From the NCBI GenBank assembly GCA_938017825.1, contig CALIJE010000011.1, positions 1 to 64,000 on the forward strand: a stretch of 64,000 nt of DNA, given 5' to 3'. This document shows positions 38,615-48,479 of this stretch, in pieces. Position 1 is the first letter of the stretch. Each line of letters opens with the position of its first letter. The notes beneath the pieces were generated by a model. That model was given only the letters and a program-made list of their open reading frames with translations, was not told where the DNA came from and made no database searches. The DNA is from an uncultured Flavobacteriaceae bacterium. Its GTDB lineage: Bacteria > Bacteroidota > Bacteroidia > Flavobacteriales > Flavobacteriaceae. The position numbers were made by a program, and so were the translations under genes.

Positions 38615-39127
38615 TTGAACATTCAAAATAGCCTACCGCAAGATATTCGCTCGATATTCAGACTGTACCGCATCGCATCTGACTACCAACGAAGTAAGTT
38701 CGTAGACAATGTGTGGCCCGATTTTAGTCCTGAACTTGTCGCAAAGGAAATACAGGAAAAACGACAGTTTAAGTTGACTATTGACGGTAAAATAGCCTGT
38801 GTTTGGGCCATAACATTTAGTGACCCTGAAATTTGGGGCGATAAGGATATGGATGCTGCCGTTTATATTCATCGCATTGCTACCGACCCAGATTGTAGGG
38901 GAAACAATATGGTAGAACAAATTGTACGGTGGGCCAAACCGTATGCGCGGTCATGTAATAAAGATTTTATTCGTTTAGATACTTGCGGTCACAATGAAGG
39001 ACTGATCAAACACTATACCAGGAACGGATTTGATTTTTTGGGCATAAGTAAAATGACAGATCCAGGAGAATTACCTAGTCACTACCACGATGCTGAAGTC
39101 TGTTATTTTGAAATGAAATTAGTATAA
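38615..39127 (+). CDS. GNAT family N-acetyltransferase
   Basis: YIHRIATDPDCRGNNMVEQIVRWAKPYA...CGHNEGLIKHYTRNGFDFLG; TTG start at 38615, 1 nt after the preceding stop, is more likely than the overlapping ATG at 38561. Confidence 0.75.
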   Translation: MNIQNSLPQDIRSIFRLYRIASDYQRSKFVDNVWPDFSPELVAKEIQEKRQFKLTIDGKIACVWAITFSDPEIWGDKDMDAAVYIHRIATDPDCRGNNMVEQIVRWAKPYARSCNKDFIRLDTCGHNEGLIKHYTRNGFDFLGISKMTDPGELPSHYHDAEVCYFEMKLV

Positions 39128-39196
39128 ATCTTTTATTTTGAAGGTTTTATGAATAAGATATAGCCAAAAAGCACGTTTATAGTTAAAATAGCAACT

Positions 39197-40306
39197 ATGG
39201 TTTGTAAAACGTATCTCCGAGCGTTGTTTGTAACTTCTTCATTGCTCTTCTTGTCCTGTAATAACGACGATAGTGCGCAAGGTTCCAATCCCGATATTGT
39301 TGGCGAATCATTGAGCAAAATCACCGAAATTGGTGCCGATAAATCATTCAGAAATGCTAAGGGAGAGCAGTTTTTTCCATGGGGATTTAATTACACCAAC
39401 GTCGAAAAGATAGGGTTAATTGAAGACAAATGGGACCAAGAAAGTACCTGGGCGGTAATTGAGGAAGACTTTTCCGAGATGAAGAATTACAAGGCCAATG
39501 TGGTACGTATACATTTGCAATACCATCAGTTCATGTTAGATGCTACCACTCCGAATCTGATTGCCTTGGAGCGCTTACAAAGGTTGGTTAAAATTGCGGA
39601 AGATACCCGTCTTTATCTCGATATTACCGGTTTGGCAGCGTATAGAAAAAGTGACTCACCCGAATGGTATTCGAGTTTGAGCGACAGCGAACGTTGGGCG
39701 ACCCATGCGCTATTTTGGAAGAATATCGCTGCGACCGTTGGGGAAAGTAAGGCCGTATTTGCCTATAATCTTATGAACGAACCCGTAGTGGCGGTAGGGT
39801 GTGACGGTGTTGTACCATGTGATTGGCTGCCCGGCGAAAGTTTTGGGGAGTTTCATTTTGTGCAAAACATAGCTAGAAATCCAGAGCTTACCTTTAGCGT
39901 CGCCATCAAAGATTGGATTTCTGTGCTAAGCAATGCCATTCGGTCAGAAGATGCGCATACGATGATAACGGTTGGTTTTCTGGGTTTAGGACCTGTTACC
40001 AGATTTGAGGAAGACTTAGATTATTTGAGCATTCATATTTATCCAAAATCGGGAGCATTGCAAGAATCGGTTGATAAGGTAATTAACAATCAAAGTGGGG
40101 CACCCTTGGTCATTGAAGAAACTGCTAACTTATATTGCAGTATCGAGGAGTTGGAGTCTTTTTTGACGCAAATCGATGGCAACTATGAGGGTCTAATGGG
40201 CCACTATTTTGGCAAGACTTTGGAAGAAATGCAGAATTCAGACACTGTTTCAGACGCTTTGCGGAGAAATTTCATGAATTTCTTTATTGCCAACAATCCC
40301 AACTAA
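39197..40306 (+). CDS. Glycoside hydrolase family 5-like lipoprotein (cellulase/mannanase superfamily)
   Basis: Lipobox LLFLSCNND; GFNYTN..., VFAYNLMNEPVVA (acid/base NEP), APLVIEETANL (nucleophile E). Confidence 0.8.
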   Translation: MVCKTYLRALFVTSSLLFLSCNNDDSAQGSNPDIVGESLSKITEIGADKSFRNAKGEQFFPWGFNYTNVEKIGLIEDKWDQESTWAVIEEDFSEMKNYKANVVRIHLQYHQFMLDATTPNLIALERLQRLVKIAEDTRLYLDITGLAAYRKSDSPEWYSSLSDSERWATHALFWKNIAATVGESKAVFAYNLMNEPVVAVGCDGVVPCDWLPGESFGEFHFVQNIARNPELTFSVAIKDWISVLSNAIRSEDAHTMITVGFLGLGPVTRFEEDLDYLSIHIYPKSGALQESVDKVINNQSGAPLVIEETANLYCSIEELESFLTQIDGNYEGLMGHYFGKTLEEMQNSDTVSDALRRNFMNFFIANNPN

Positions 40307-40337
40307 TTTGGTCTCAGTACCATTTTGTTTACATTTG
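40307..40337 (+). promoter_or_regulatory. Bacteroidota-type sigma promoter for sterol desaturase-family gene
   Basis: TTTG (40307-40310) - 19 nt - TACATTTG (40330-40337), 20 bp upstream of ATG 40357. Confidence 0.6.
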
Positions 40338-40356
40338 TTCGAATTGAACTTTTAAT

Positions 40357-41625
40357 ATGGAAACCTACGCAAAGGCGCTTCTATACGCAATTCCCTTTTT
40401 TATTCTGCTGTTGGCAATTGAAATTGCCTATGGATACTTTGTGAAAAATCAAAAGCATAAAGTCTTTGATAGTGTTTCGAGCATCAGTTCGGGATTTACC
40501 AATATTATCAAAGATTCTTTAGGATTGGGATTCGTTTTGATTTCTTATCCTTATTTGCATGAGCATTTGGCCTTAATGGAAATCAAAGCTACTTGGCTGG
40601 TTTGGTTAATTGCCTTTTTTGTAATTGATTTTGCAGGTTACTGGAACCATCGCCTTAATCATAAAGTAAATTTTTTTTGGAATCAACATGTGATTCATCA
40701 TAGCTCTGAGGAATTTAATTTGGCATGCGCGCTTCGGCAGTCGATTTCAAATTTAATAGGATATTTTCCCTTGTTTTTGATTCCTGCAGCCATTGCAGGT
40801 GTTCCTTTTGAGGTTATTGCGATTCTTGGTCCGATTCATTTATTCGGACAATTTTGGTACCATACACAGCATATTGGTAAGATGGGGTGGTTAGAATATG
40901 TGATTATTACCCCCTCCCAGCATCGGGTTCATCATGCCATTAACCCAGAATATATTGATAAGAATTTAGGTCAGATTTTATGTATTTGGGATCGTTGGTT
41001 CGGCACTTTTCAGGAAGAACTCGATGAGGTGCCACCGCAATATGGGGTGCTCAAACCAGCTGCTACTTGGAACCCGGTTTTAATAAATTTTCAGCATCTA
41101 TGGCGTCTGTTCAAAGATGCTTGGCGCACCAAGAGCTATTGGGACAAGCTACGAATTTGGTTCATGCCAACTGGTTGGCGCCCTGCCGATGTTAAAGAAA
41201 AGTATCCCATTCCGATTATTGAAGACGTTTACGAATTCGAACGGTACCAAACCCCGGCCAGTAATTTGCTGAAAGGGTATTCAATTTTTCAAATGCTTTT
41301 TAGTTTGGTGCTACTGCTCTTTATGTTCTTTAACTATTCGAATATTGGGATTAACGGACTACTTCTTAGTGGAGCGTTCATATTTATTGGAATATATGGT
41401 TATACCACGCTTATGGATAGGAGTAGGTTCGCTGTTTGGATAGAGGTATTTCGAGGCTTGGCGGGTTTAGGTTTTATAATATATACCAAAGATTGGTTCG
41501 GAGTTGATAGTTACGTCGCAATAGGCAGTATTATCGTATCCTTTTACTTTTTGATCACAATATTGGGCGGAATTTATTTTACCTTTTCCAAAAAGCAGAA
41601 TATGATCTTGGAAGGCGCTGTTTAG
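40357..41625 (+). CDS. Sterol desaturase/fatty acid hydroxylase family membrane protein
   Basis: His boxes WNHRLNH, NQHVIHHSSEEFN, QHRVHHAINPEYIDKNLG. Confidence 0.88.
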   Translation: METYAKALLYAIPFFILLLAIEIAYGYFVKNQKHKVFDSVSSISSGFTNIIKDSLGLGFVLISYPYLHEHLALMEIKATWLVWLIAFFVIDFAGYWNHRLNHKVNFFWNQHVIHHSSEEFNLACALRQSISNLIGYFPLFLIPAAIAGVPFEVIAILGPIHLFGQFWYHTQHIGKMGWLEYVIITPSQHRVHHAINPEYIDKNLGQILCIWDRWFGTFQEELDEVPPQYGVLKPAATWNPVLINFQHLWRLFKDAWRTKSYWDKLRIWFMPTGWRPADVKEKYPIPIIEDVYEFERYQTPASNLLKGYSIFQMLFSLVLLLFMFFNYSNIGINGLLLSGAFIFIGIYGYTTLMDRSRFAVWIEVFRGLAGLGFIIYTKDWFGVDSYVAIGSIIVSFYFLITILGGIYFTFSKKQNMILEGAV

Positions 41626-41743
41626 CTGCTTGGTCTTTGATATAATTGTGTCAACTATTCTTGAATGCTTTGCACTTTGTCGAAAATTTTGACTGCAAGC
41701 TGTATTTTGTTCGTTCTCTATATCACAACCATTAGCCGAACCA

Positions 41744-42340
41744 ATGACCAGACAAGAGCAACTGAAATGGTGCAAAAGATGTGAGCATCGAAAAAACGAT
41801 TTAAATCAGGGTATAATTTGTGGTCTAACCAATCGCATTGCCGATTTCGAAGATCAATGCAATACCTTTGATGAAAACCCCATTTTAAAGGAACGATTAG
41901 AACTTAAAGAGGCCGCTAGAACAATTGATAGTAGAATTGCGAGCCAAGGTCAGCGGTTTGCGAACTATATCATTGACCAGTTTTTTATTTTTGGTCTTGG
42001 AGCATTGATCGGTGCAGGATTGGTACTACTTGGAGAATTTCTTAATCCAGGATTTTTCGTATTTCTCGATGAAGAGAATCGCCTTGTAGATTGGTTATTG
42101 GGTAGCATCCTGTCCATTATCTACTATTCCTTTTTCGAAGGTTTTACTGGCCGTTCGTTGGGCAAATTTTTTACTAAGACCGAAGTAGTAACCGAAGAGG
42201 GCGATCGCCCTGGGTTTCTCGTGATTTTCACCCGATCCATTTGTCGTTGTATTCCATTTAACGCATTGTCTTTTCTAGCCAACAATGGGGTGGGGTGGCA
42301 TGATACGCTGTCAAAGACACGTGTGGTTGAAATTGACTAA
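41744..42340 (+). CDS. RDD family membrane protein with N-terminal Cys-rich module
   Basis: WCKRCEHRKNDLNQGIICGLTNRIADFEDQCNTF N-term; RFANYIIDQFFIFGLG...FEGFTGRSLGKFFTKTEVV RDD domain. Confidence 0.85.
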   Translation: MTRQEQLKWCKRCEHRKNDLNQGIICGLTNRIADFEDQCNTFDENPILKERLELKEAARTIDSRIASQGQRFANYIIDQFFIFGLGALIGAGLVLLGEFLNPGFFVFLDEENRLVDWLLGSILSIIYYSFFEGFTGRSLGKFFTKTEVVTEEGDRPGFLVIFTRSICRCIPFNALSFLANNGVGWHDTLSKTRVVEID

Positions 42341-42361
42341 CTTCATTCCATATTTTGGCCT

Positions 42362-42784
42362 ATGATAAAATCAGTCCTTGCTTTTTGTTTTCTGACGATG
42401 GCTATGTTTACAACAAGTGCCCAACAAAAGCTTGCCGAATCGCTTATAGGAAATCACCAATTTGGTGTGCAGTTCATTTGGGATGGTTATGGTAATTCAA
42501 CAATAGTAGAGAAGAATGGCATACTGCACTTCAAGGGAGCACAATATTCGAATGACAAGGAAGAATACCTCTTAATGGAAGGGACGATAACGATTATAGA
42601 CGAACGAAACTTTACCTTTAGTGGAAGCCTAAAGTTATTTACAAAAGGCTGTTGCGGCCTATTGGATAGAGACGTAAACTATACCTTTAGAAAAACGGGT
42701 AAGCGCGCGTATTGGCGTTTAAAAGAAAGAGAAGATCTTTGTAGTCAATATCAATGTGCCTATTATCTCGATATATTCGATTAG
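42362..42784 (+). CDS. Hypothetical secreted protein
   Basis: Signal peptide; coherent ORF. Confidence 0.6.
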   Translation: MIKSVLAFCFLTMAMFTTSAQQKLAESLIGNHQFGVQFIWDGYGNSTIVEKNGILHFKGAQYSNDKEEYLLMEGTITIIDERNFTFSGSLKLFTKGCCGLLDRDVNYTFRKTGKRAYWRLKEREDLCSQYQCAYYLDIFD

Positions 42785-42834
42785 ATTCTTATACGACCAT
42801 TCGCTGCATTGGCATATCAAATAAACCAAATACT

Positions 42835-43596
42835 ATGCGACCATATATACTAGCTGAGACCAATTGGAATACAATTAAAGATGCCAATTTCGATTTGGCC
42901 GTCTTGCCATGGGGCGCTACTGAAGCACACAATTATCATCTCCCTTATGCTACAGATAATATTCAGGCAGACCATATGGTGGCCGAATCTGCAAAGGTGG
43001 CCTGGGATAAGGGCGGGAAGCTTATCGTTTTGCCAACGATACCTTTTGGCGTAAATACTGGACAATCGGATATTTATTTAGACATTAATCTCAATCCCAG
43101 TACCCAGCTTGCCATGTTGACCGATATTGTAACAGTGTTGAACCGTCAGGGTATTCACAAACTGTTGATTCATAACGGTCATGGTGGAAATAATTTTAAG
43201 CCTTTGATACGGGAGTTGGGTTTGAAATTTCCAAAGATGTTCATTAGTCTATCTTTTTTTCCCAACACTTTAGACAAGTACGCCTATTTTGAAGAGCGGG
43301 GCGATCATGCAGATGAGATGGAAACCAGTCTTATGCTTTTTCTAAGACCTGATTTGGTTTTGCCTAGAGAAACCTGGGGAGATGGTAATCACAAGAAGTA
43401 CAAAATAGGTGCTTTTTCGGAGGGCTGGATGTGGGCCGAGCGCAAATGGTCTGCAATTAGTTCGGATACCGGGGTTGGAAATCCCCACAAGGCCACGGCC
43501 GAAAAAGGAGAGCGTTTCTTCAAAGATTTGACCAAAAAAATGGGAGCATTATTTTATGAACTCTGCATTTCAGATGTAAATGATCTTTATGAGTAA
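42835..43596 (+). CDS. Creatininase family protein
   Basis: LAVLPWGATEAHNYHLPYATDNIQA...LIHNGHGGNNFKPLIREL...GDHADEMETSLML; start ATG 42835. Confidence 0.9.
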   Translation: MRPYILAETNWNTIKDANFDLAVLPWGATEAHNYHLPYATDNIQADHMVAESAKVAWDKGGKLIVLPTIPFGVNTGQSDIYLDINLNPSTQLAMLTDIVTVLNRQGIHKLLIHNGHGGNNFKPLIRELGLKFPKMFISLSFFPNTLDKYAYFEERGDHADEMETSLMLFLRPDLVLPRETWGDGNHKKYKIGAFSEGWMWAERKWSAISSDTGVGNPHKATAEKGERFFKDLTKKMGALFYELCISDVNDLYE

Positions 43597-43606
43597 CTAA
43601 CCCCTA

Positions 43607-43867
43607 CTACTTCTTATCGATCTGCTTCACAAGTTTTATATAGGCCGACATGGCGTCTTTACGGGAAAGTTTTTGTGCTTGAATCAAGGCGTTGGCTTTG
43701 AACGCATTGATTAACGGAGTTTTGCTTCCGGGATGATTTTTATTGGCGCTGGCTATTTTGTAGAAAGCATAGAGTTTTAACATGACATCGGCAGGCAGTT
43801 GGCCTTCGTAGTCGTTGACAATATCGACAGCCCTTGCAAACTTCTTATGTAATTTCTCGTTCTTCAT
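43607..43867 (-). CDS. Acyl-CoA-binding protein (ACBP family)
   Basis: DVMLKLYAFYKIASANKNHPGSKTPLINAFKANALIQAQKLSRKDAMSAYIKLV. Confidence 0.85.
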   Translation of the reverse strand: MKNEKLHKKFARAVDIVNDYEGQLPADVMLKLYAFYKIASANKNHPGSKTPLINAFKANALIQAQKLSRKDAMSAYIKLVKQIDKK

Positions 43868-44525
43868 TTTTATCCAAGACCGCAGCGATACAGGTCTTTG
43901 CGCCTTTCACGGTCTGATTTAGCTCTACGGCGATGCCGCAATTCAAAGGTAGGAAAAGATCTACTCGCGAACCGAATTTTATAAAGCCTGCATCATCACC
44001 CTGTTGAACACTGTCTCCTACCTCAGCATAGTTGACAATGCGCCTAGCCATTGCCCCGGCAATCTGACGATAGAGAATGTCTCCAAATTTAGGGGTACGG
44101 ATTACTACGGAATTACGTTCATTTTCTGTACTCGATTTCGGATGCCAAGCTACCAAGTACTTGCCAGGATGGTACTTCGAATATTTTATTTCGCCACTTG
44201 CGGCATAACGCGTTACATGTACATTGAGCGGGGACATGAATATTGATACCTGCATGCGTTTGTCATTGAAGTACTCGGTTTCTAGAACTTCCTCGATGAC
44301 TACAACTTTACCATCTGCAGGTGCCAGAATCTCGTCAAAGTTTTTTGGAGCGACCCGTTTTGGGTTTCTAAAAAACTGCAAAATGAGTACAAGAATCAAT
44401 AGTCCGCCTCCCTGGATTACATATCTAATCCAATCGGTTGTCACAAAATAATGCGAAAGCAAAAGTGCCAGTACAACCAAGACAAATGTGATAATAATTA
44501 TACGTTGCCCTTCTTTATGAAACAT
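43845..44525 (-). CDS. psd: Phosphatidylserine decarboxylase family protein
   Basis: ILAPADGKVVVIEEV, ISIFMSPLNVHVTRY-like (VSIFMSPLNVHVTRYAASGEI), GFIKFGSRVDLFLP cleavage motif. Confidence 0.9.
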   Translation of the reverse strand: MFHKEGQRIIIITFVLVVLALLLSHYFVTTDWIRYVIQGGGLLILVLILQFFRNPKRVAPKNFDEILAPADGKVVVIEEVLETEYFNDKRMQVSIFMSPLNVHVTRYAASGEIKYSKYHPGKYLVAWHPKSSTENERNSVVIRTPKFGDILYRQIAGAMARRIVNYAEVGDSVQQGDDAGFIKFGSRVDLFLPLNCGIAVELNQTVKGAKTCIAAVLDKNEEREIT

Positions 44526-45324
44526 TACTAAATATATTTAAGGTTAGGTATGCGAACGGTGCCGCGAATACCAAGCTGTCTAAACGATCTAACATTCCGC
44601 CGTGACCAGGAAGCAGGGCCCCACTGTCTTTCACACCGGCTACTCTTTTTAATTTTGATTCCACCAAATCACCCAAATTGCCCGTAAAAACTATTACTGC
44701 AGCTAGGGTCATCCATTGCGAAACATTTACAATTGGTTCATATTTGGCCATAAAATAGGCAGCACCAAGTGTAAACACAAGGCCGCCTACTGCACCTTCA
44801 ACTGTTTTTTTTGGGGATACTGTAGGATACAGCTTGGTCTTGCCAATGCTTCGACCTACCAGGTATGCAAAGGAGTCGTTGACCCAAATCAGGATAAAAA
44901 TACCCATAATCAAGAACTTGGCAAACTCATTGTTCTTATAAGGTATCATAGTTAGGAAAATGCACCCTCCTCCTATGTAAAAAAGTCCAGCCACGAATTT
45001 TTTGAAGGTATTGAATTCCCTCCCGTTTTTGTTAAATAGGAAGTAGAGAAGTGCTGCGTCTGTTATAATGGTCACACCCATTAAAATATTTATGGGTACG
45101 ATATCGTTTTCTTTGATCAAATAGATGAAAATCCACCAGAGTATGAGGTAGGCGATAAAAATATAATAGCCTCTTAGTCCAACCATGCGTTTGTACTCAT
45201 AAATACAGGCAAGCCCAAAAATCATCAACAAGAAATCGAAGGCGTCTGAATTTAGGAAAATGGCAGAAAGTAAGAGTGTAATGAATACTGCCCCGGTTAG
45301 GGCACGCCTTAAAATTTCCTTCAT
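44515..45324 (-). CDS. cdsA: Phosphatidate cytidylyltransferase
   Basis: Multi-TM; NDSFAYLVGRSIGKTKLYPTVSPKKTVEGAVGG; GNLGDLVESKLKRVAGVKDSGALLPGHGGMLDRLDSL. Confidence 0.95.
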   Translation of the reverse strand: MKEILRRALTGAVFITLLLSAIFLNSDAFDFLLMIFGLACIYEYKRMVGLRGYYIFIAYLILWWIFIYLIKENDIVPINILMGVTIITDAALLYFLFNKNGREFNTFKKFVAGLFYIGGGCIFLTMIPYKNNEFAKFLIMGIFILIWVNDSFAYLVGRSIGKTKLYPTVSPKKTVEGAVGGLVFTLGAAYFMAKYEPIVNVSQWMTLAAVIVFTGNLGDLVESKLKRVAGVKDSGALLPGHGGMLDRLDSLVFAAPFAYLTLNIFSNVS

Positions 45325-45326
45325 AC

Positions 45327-45938
45327 TTATAAATCTTCCAAAAGTAAAAGATACAAATTTTTGGAACTGCTACCATAGGTAAGAAAATCATCTGAATTTT
45401 CCTCGTTGGCCTGAAAATGTTTGAGAGTCGTAATATTGGCAGGAATACTATGGCCGTATTTTTTCTTTATTTTCTTAAGTCCCTCACCAATGGTTTCAAC
45501 CAATTGGCTGGTAGTGGCAAAAACGATTACGTTGCTTGGAAGTTCATGAAGTTTACGTTCCATGAGTTGGTTAGAGCAAACTAAAATAGAACCATTTTGG
45601 GCAATAAGATGCTCACAAGTGGTGAAAAACACCTCACTTTGATTGTGTTTATTCGTAAAAGTTACATTTTCTTTAGCGAACTTTTTTTCGAGTTGGGGAT
45701 TCATTATGAAAAACGGACTTTCTTGCCAGCTATTTTCTTCGATAATGTTCTGAAGTGCCTCGGAAATCTCCTGATTAGAATCACAGTACAGAAATTTCCC
45801 GCCGTTTTTGCTGAAGTGAATTGTAAATTTTTCGTCTACTGGAATATTAAGATCAGGCATATGTTGACCGCGCGTTTCCGCGGTTTCTTTCGAAACCTTT
45901 TTTTTGCCACCCCCGAATATTTTATCCAATAGCCCCAT
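45327..45938 (-). CDS. LUD domain-containing protein (LutB/YkgG-like)
   Basis: LIAQNGSILVCSNQLMERKLHELPSNVIVFATTSQLVETIGEGL; position downstream of ftsH. Confidence 0.75.
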   Translation of the reverse strand: MGLLDKIFGGGKKKVSKETAETRGQHMPDLNIPVDEKFTIHFSKNGGKFLYCDSNQEISEALQNIIEENSWQESPFFIMNPQLEKKFAKENVTFTNKHNQSEVFFTTCEHLIAQNGSILVCSNQLMERKLHELPSNVIVFATTSQLVETIGEGLKKIKKKYGHSIPANITTLKHFQANEENSDDFLTYGSSSKNLYLLLLEDL

Positions 45939-45990
45939 TAAGAATACTACGTATCGCTAATTTATTATGACTAAAAAACGTCAATTCCCG

Positions 45991-47976
45991 TTATTTATTT
46001 TCCGTATCTGTTTCGACCTCAGGAACTTCGGTCTCCGCTACCGTTTCTGCTACTTCAGCTTCCTCAACTTCAAACGGACGTTTCCCGAAAATCTTCTCGA
46101 GATCTTCCTTAAAAATAACCTCTTTTTCCAAAAGTCGTTCCGCCAAAACGGTCAACTTATCCTTATTATCCTCTAAAACCTGAATTGCACGTTTGTACTG
46201 CTCTTCGATTAGTTTTGATATTTCCTTGTCTATCGTCTGTGCAGTGTCCTCCGAGTAGGGCTTAGAGAAGCCATAGTCTGTTTGGCCAGACGAATCATAA
46301 TAGGTTAGGTTTCCTATTTCATCATTGAGTCCGTATACGGTTACCATGGCCCGGGCCTGCTTGGTTACCTTTTCCAAATCGCTTAGCGCGCCCGTTGAAA
46401 TCTTATTAAAAATAACTTTTTCGGCTGCTCGGCCTCCCAGGGTGGCACACATTTCATCTTTCATTTGTTCTGGTCGAACAATAAGTCGTTCCTCAGGGAG
46501 ATACCACGCTGCGCCCAATGATTGACCACGCGGAACAATGGTTACTTTTACCAAAGGAGCCGCATGTTCTAGCATCCAACTTACTGTCGCATGCCCTGCC
46601 TCATGATATGCGATGGTCTTTTTCTCGCCTGGGGTAATAATTTTGTTCTTTTTCTCCAAGCCACCAACAATACGATCTACAGCATCTAGGAAATCTTGTT
46701 TGTTTACGGCCTTCTTTTCCTTACGGGCAGCTATTAGTGCGGCTTCGTTGCAAACGTTGGCGATATCGGCCCCAGAGAAGCCTGGCGTTTGTCTTGCCAA
46801 GAAATCAAGGTCAAGTGTTTCAGATGTTTTTATAGGCCTAAGGTGAACTTCAAAAATCTCTTTTCGCTCTCTAATATCGGGCAAGTCGACATAAATTTGT
46901 CTATCGAATCTACCGGCACGCATCAGGGCTTTATCGAGTACATCTGCACGGTTTGTTGCCGCAAGTACGATTACATTGGTGTTGGTGCCAAAGCCATCCA
47001 TTTCAGTTAGCAATTGATTTAGAGTGTTTTCGCGCTCATCATTTGAACCTGTAAAGTTGTTTTTCCCCCTAGCTCGCCCAATAGCATCAATTTCATCAAT
47101 AAAAATAATCGCTGGTGATTTGTCTTTTGCCTGTTTAAAAAGGTCACGTACCCTTGAGGCACCTACGCCGACGAACATCTCAACAAAATCTGATCCAGAT
47201 AAGGAGAAGAAAGGTACCTTGGCTTCACCTGCAACGGCTTTTGCCAATAAGGTTTTACCTGTTCCAGGGGGTCCGACCAATAAGGCTCCTTTGGGAATCT
47301 TCCCTCCTAAGGACGTATACTTGTCGGGATGCTTCAAGAATTCGACGATTTCCTCCACTTCTTCCTTGGCACCTTCCAAACCTGCAACATCTTTGAAAGA
47401 AGTTCTCGTGTCGGTCTTTTCATCAAAGAGCTTTGCTTTGGATTTTCCAATGTTGAAGATTTGACCTCCTGCTCCTCCGCCACCGCCGCCAGACATTCTT
47501 CTCATCAAATAGATCCAAATTCCTATAATGAGTACAAAGGGTAAAATGGTCATGATCAAACTGCCGATGACATCAGATTCTTGATCGTTATCGACTATTG
47601 TATCGAGATTATTCTCTTTTTTAATAGTTTTTATCTCGTTCTCAAAGTTTTGCAGGTCACCATAGTTTACCAAATACTGAGGCACTTTTGCCGAATTGAT
47701 GGAAAATGGTTTTTCAGAAACATCTTTGTGTACATCTTTCGCTAGCGCCTCATCGGTAAGGAATACTTTTGCCTGCCTGGCATTGGTAATGATCAGGATT
47801 TCCTTGATATCCCCATTGCGCAAATACTCTTGTAACTCAGAAGTGGTTGTCTTCTTGGTGTTGGTAAAATTATCACTGTTCAAAAACTGGAAACCCAGAA
47901 TCAAAACAATGACCAGGCCATAAATCCACCAGGAACTAAACTTCGGTTTTTTACTACTATTATTGTCTTTCGCCAT
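45991..47976 (-). CDS. ftsH: ATP-dependent zinc metalloprotease FtsH
   Basis: [41 protein letters not shown]. Confidence 0.97.
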   Translation of the reverse strand: MAKDNNSSKKPKFSSWWIYGLVIVLILGFQFLNSDNFTNTKKTTTSELQEYLRNGDIKEILIITNARQAKVFLTDEALAKDVHKDVSEKPFSINSAKVPQYLVNYGDLQNFENEIKTIKKENNLDTIVDNDQESDVIGSLIMTILPFVLIIGIWIYLMRRMSGGGGGGAGGQIFNIGKSKAKLFDEKTDTRTSFKDVAGLEGAKEEVEEIVEFLKHPDKYTSLGGKIPKGALLVGPPGTGKTLLAKAVAGEAKVPFFSLSGSDFVEMFVGVGASRVRDLFKQAKDKSPAIIFIDEIDAIGRARGKNNFTGSNDERENTLNQLLTEMDGFGTNTNVIVLAATNRADVLDKALMRAGRFDRQIYVDLPDIRERKEIFEVHLRPIKTSETLDLDFLARQTPGFSGADIANVCNEAALIAARKEKKAVNKQDFLDAVDRIVGGLEKKNKIITPGEKKTIAYHEAGHATVSWMLEHAAPLVKVTIVPRGQSLGAAWYLPEERLIVRPEQMKDEMCATLGGRAAEKVIFNKISTGALSDLEKVTKQARAMVTVYGLNDEIGNLTYYDSSGQTDYGFSKPYSEDTAQTIDKEISKLIEEQYKRAIQVLEDNKDKLTVLAERLLEKEVIFKEDLEKIFGKRPFEVEEAEVAETVAETEVPEVETDTENK

Positions 47977-48010
47977 TTTATTTTTTTTAACCTAGAAAGT
48001 GCTCTAGATT

Positions 48011-48385
48011 TTAATTTACGCTACTTTCTACAACTGTGACTTTGGCATCTCCCCAAAGCCCTTCGATGTCATAGAAATCCCTTATTTGTTTTTGGAAAAT
48101 ATGAACTACAACGTTAACATAGTCCATTAAAACCCATTCTGCATTGTCCTCGCCTTCTACATGCCAAGGTTTGTCTTTAATGGCTTTGCTCACCGTTTTC
48201 TGAACAGACCCCGTTATTGCTTTCACATGTGTATTTGAGGTTCCGTTACAAATGATAAAGTACTCACATACAGTATTTTCTATTTCTCGTAAATCGAGCA
48301 GATTAATGTTATGCCCTTTTACTTCTTCTATGCCCTCTAAAATCAATGCAATTAACTCATCAGCGCTCGCTTTCTTTTTTTGCAT
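48011..48385 (-). CDS. rsfS: Ribosome silencing factor
   Basis: CEYFIICNGTSNTHVKAI...WVLMDYVNVVVHIFQKQIRDFYDIEGLWGDAK. Confidence 0.93.
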   Translation of the reverse strand: MQKKKASADELIALILEGIEEVKGHNINLLDLREIENTVCEYFIICNGTSNTHVKAITGSVQKTVSKAIKDKPWHVEGEDNAEWVLMDYVNVVVHIFQKQIRDFYDIEGLWGDAKVTVVESSVN

Positions 48386-48479
48386 CCAAAGAATTTAATT
48401 TTTACAAAGTTATTATTTTTTTGTTCTTTTAGTGTACGTTTTGCATAATACATTGCCAAAGCCTTACTATCTCATTTAC

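Noticed and set aside
33044-43596. Anti-phage defence or toxin-antitoxin island among the small accessory genes
   Set aside because: No nuclease, helicase, TIR, reverse transcriptase, methylase or toxin motif was recognised; genes look like general metabolism/envelope accessory genes.
45327-45938. Lactate-utilisation (Lut) operon
   Set aside because: Only a lone LUD-domain protein is present; no LutA/LutB-like genes nearby.
47024-47464. ORF of 146 aa on + strand inside ftsH
   Set aside because: Antisense to a highly conserved gene; composition mirrors ftsH codons; no family resemblance.
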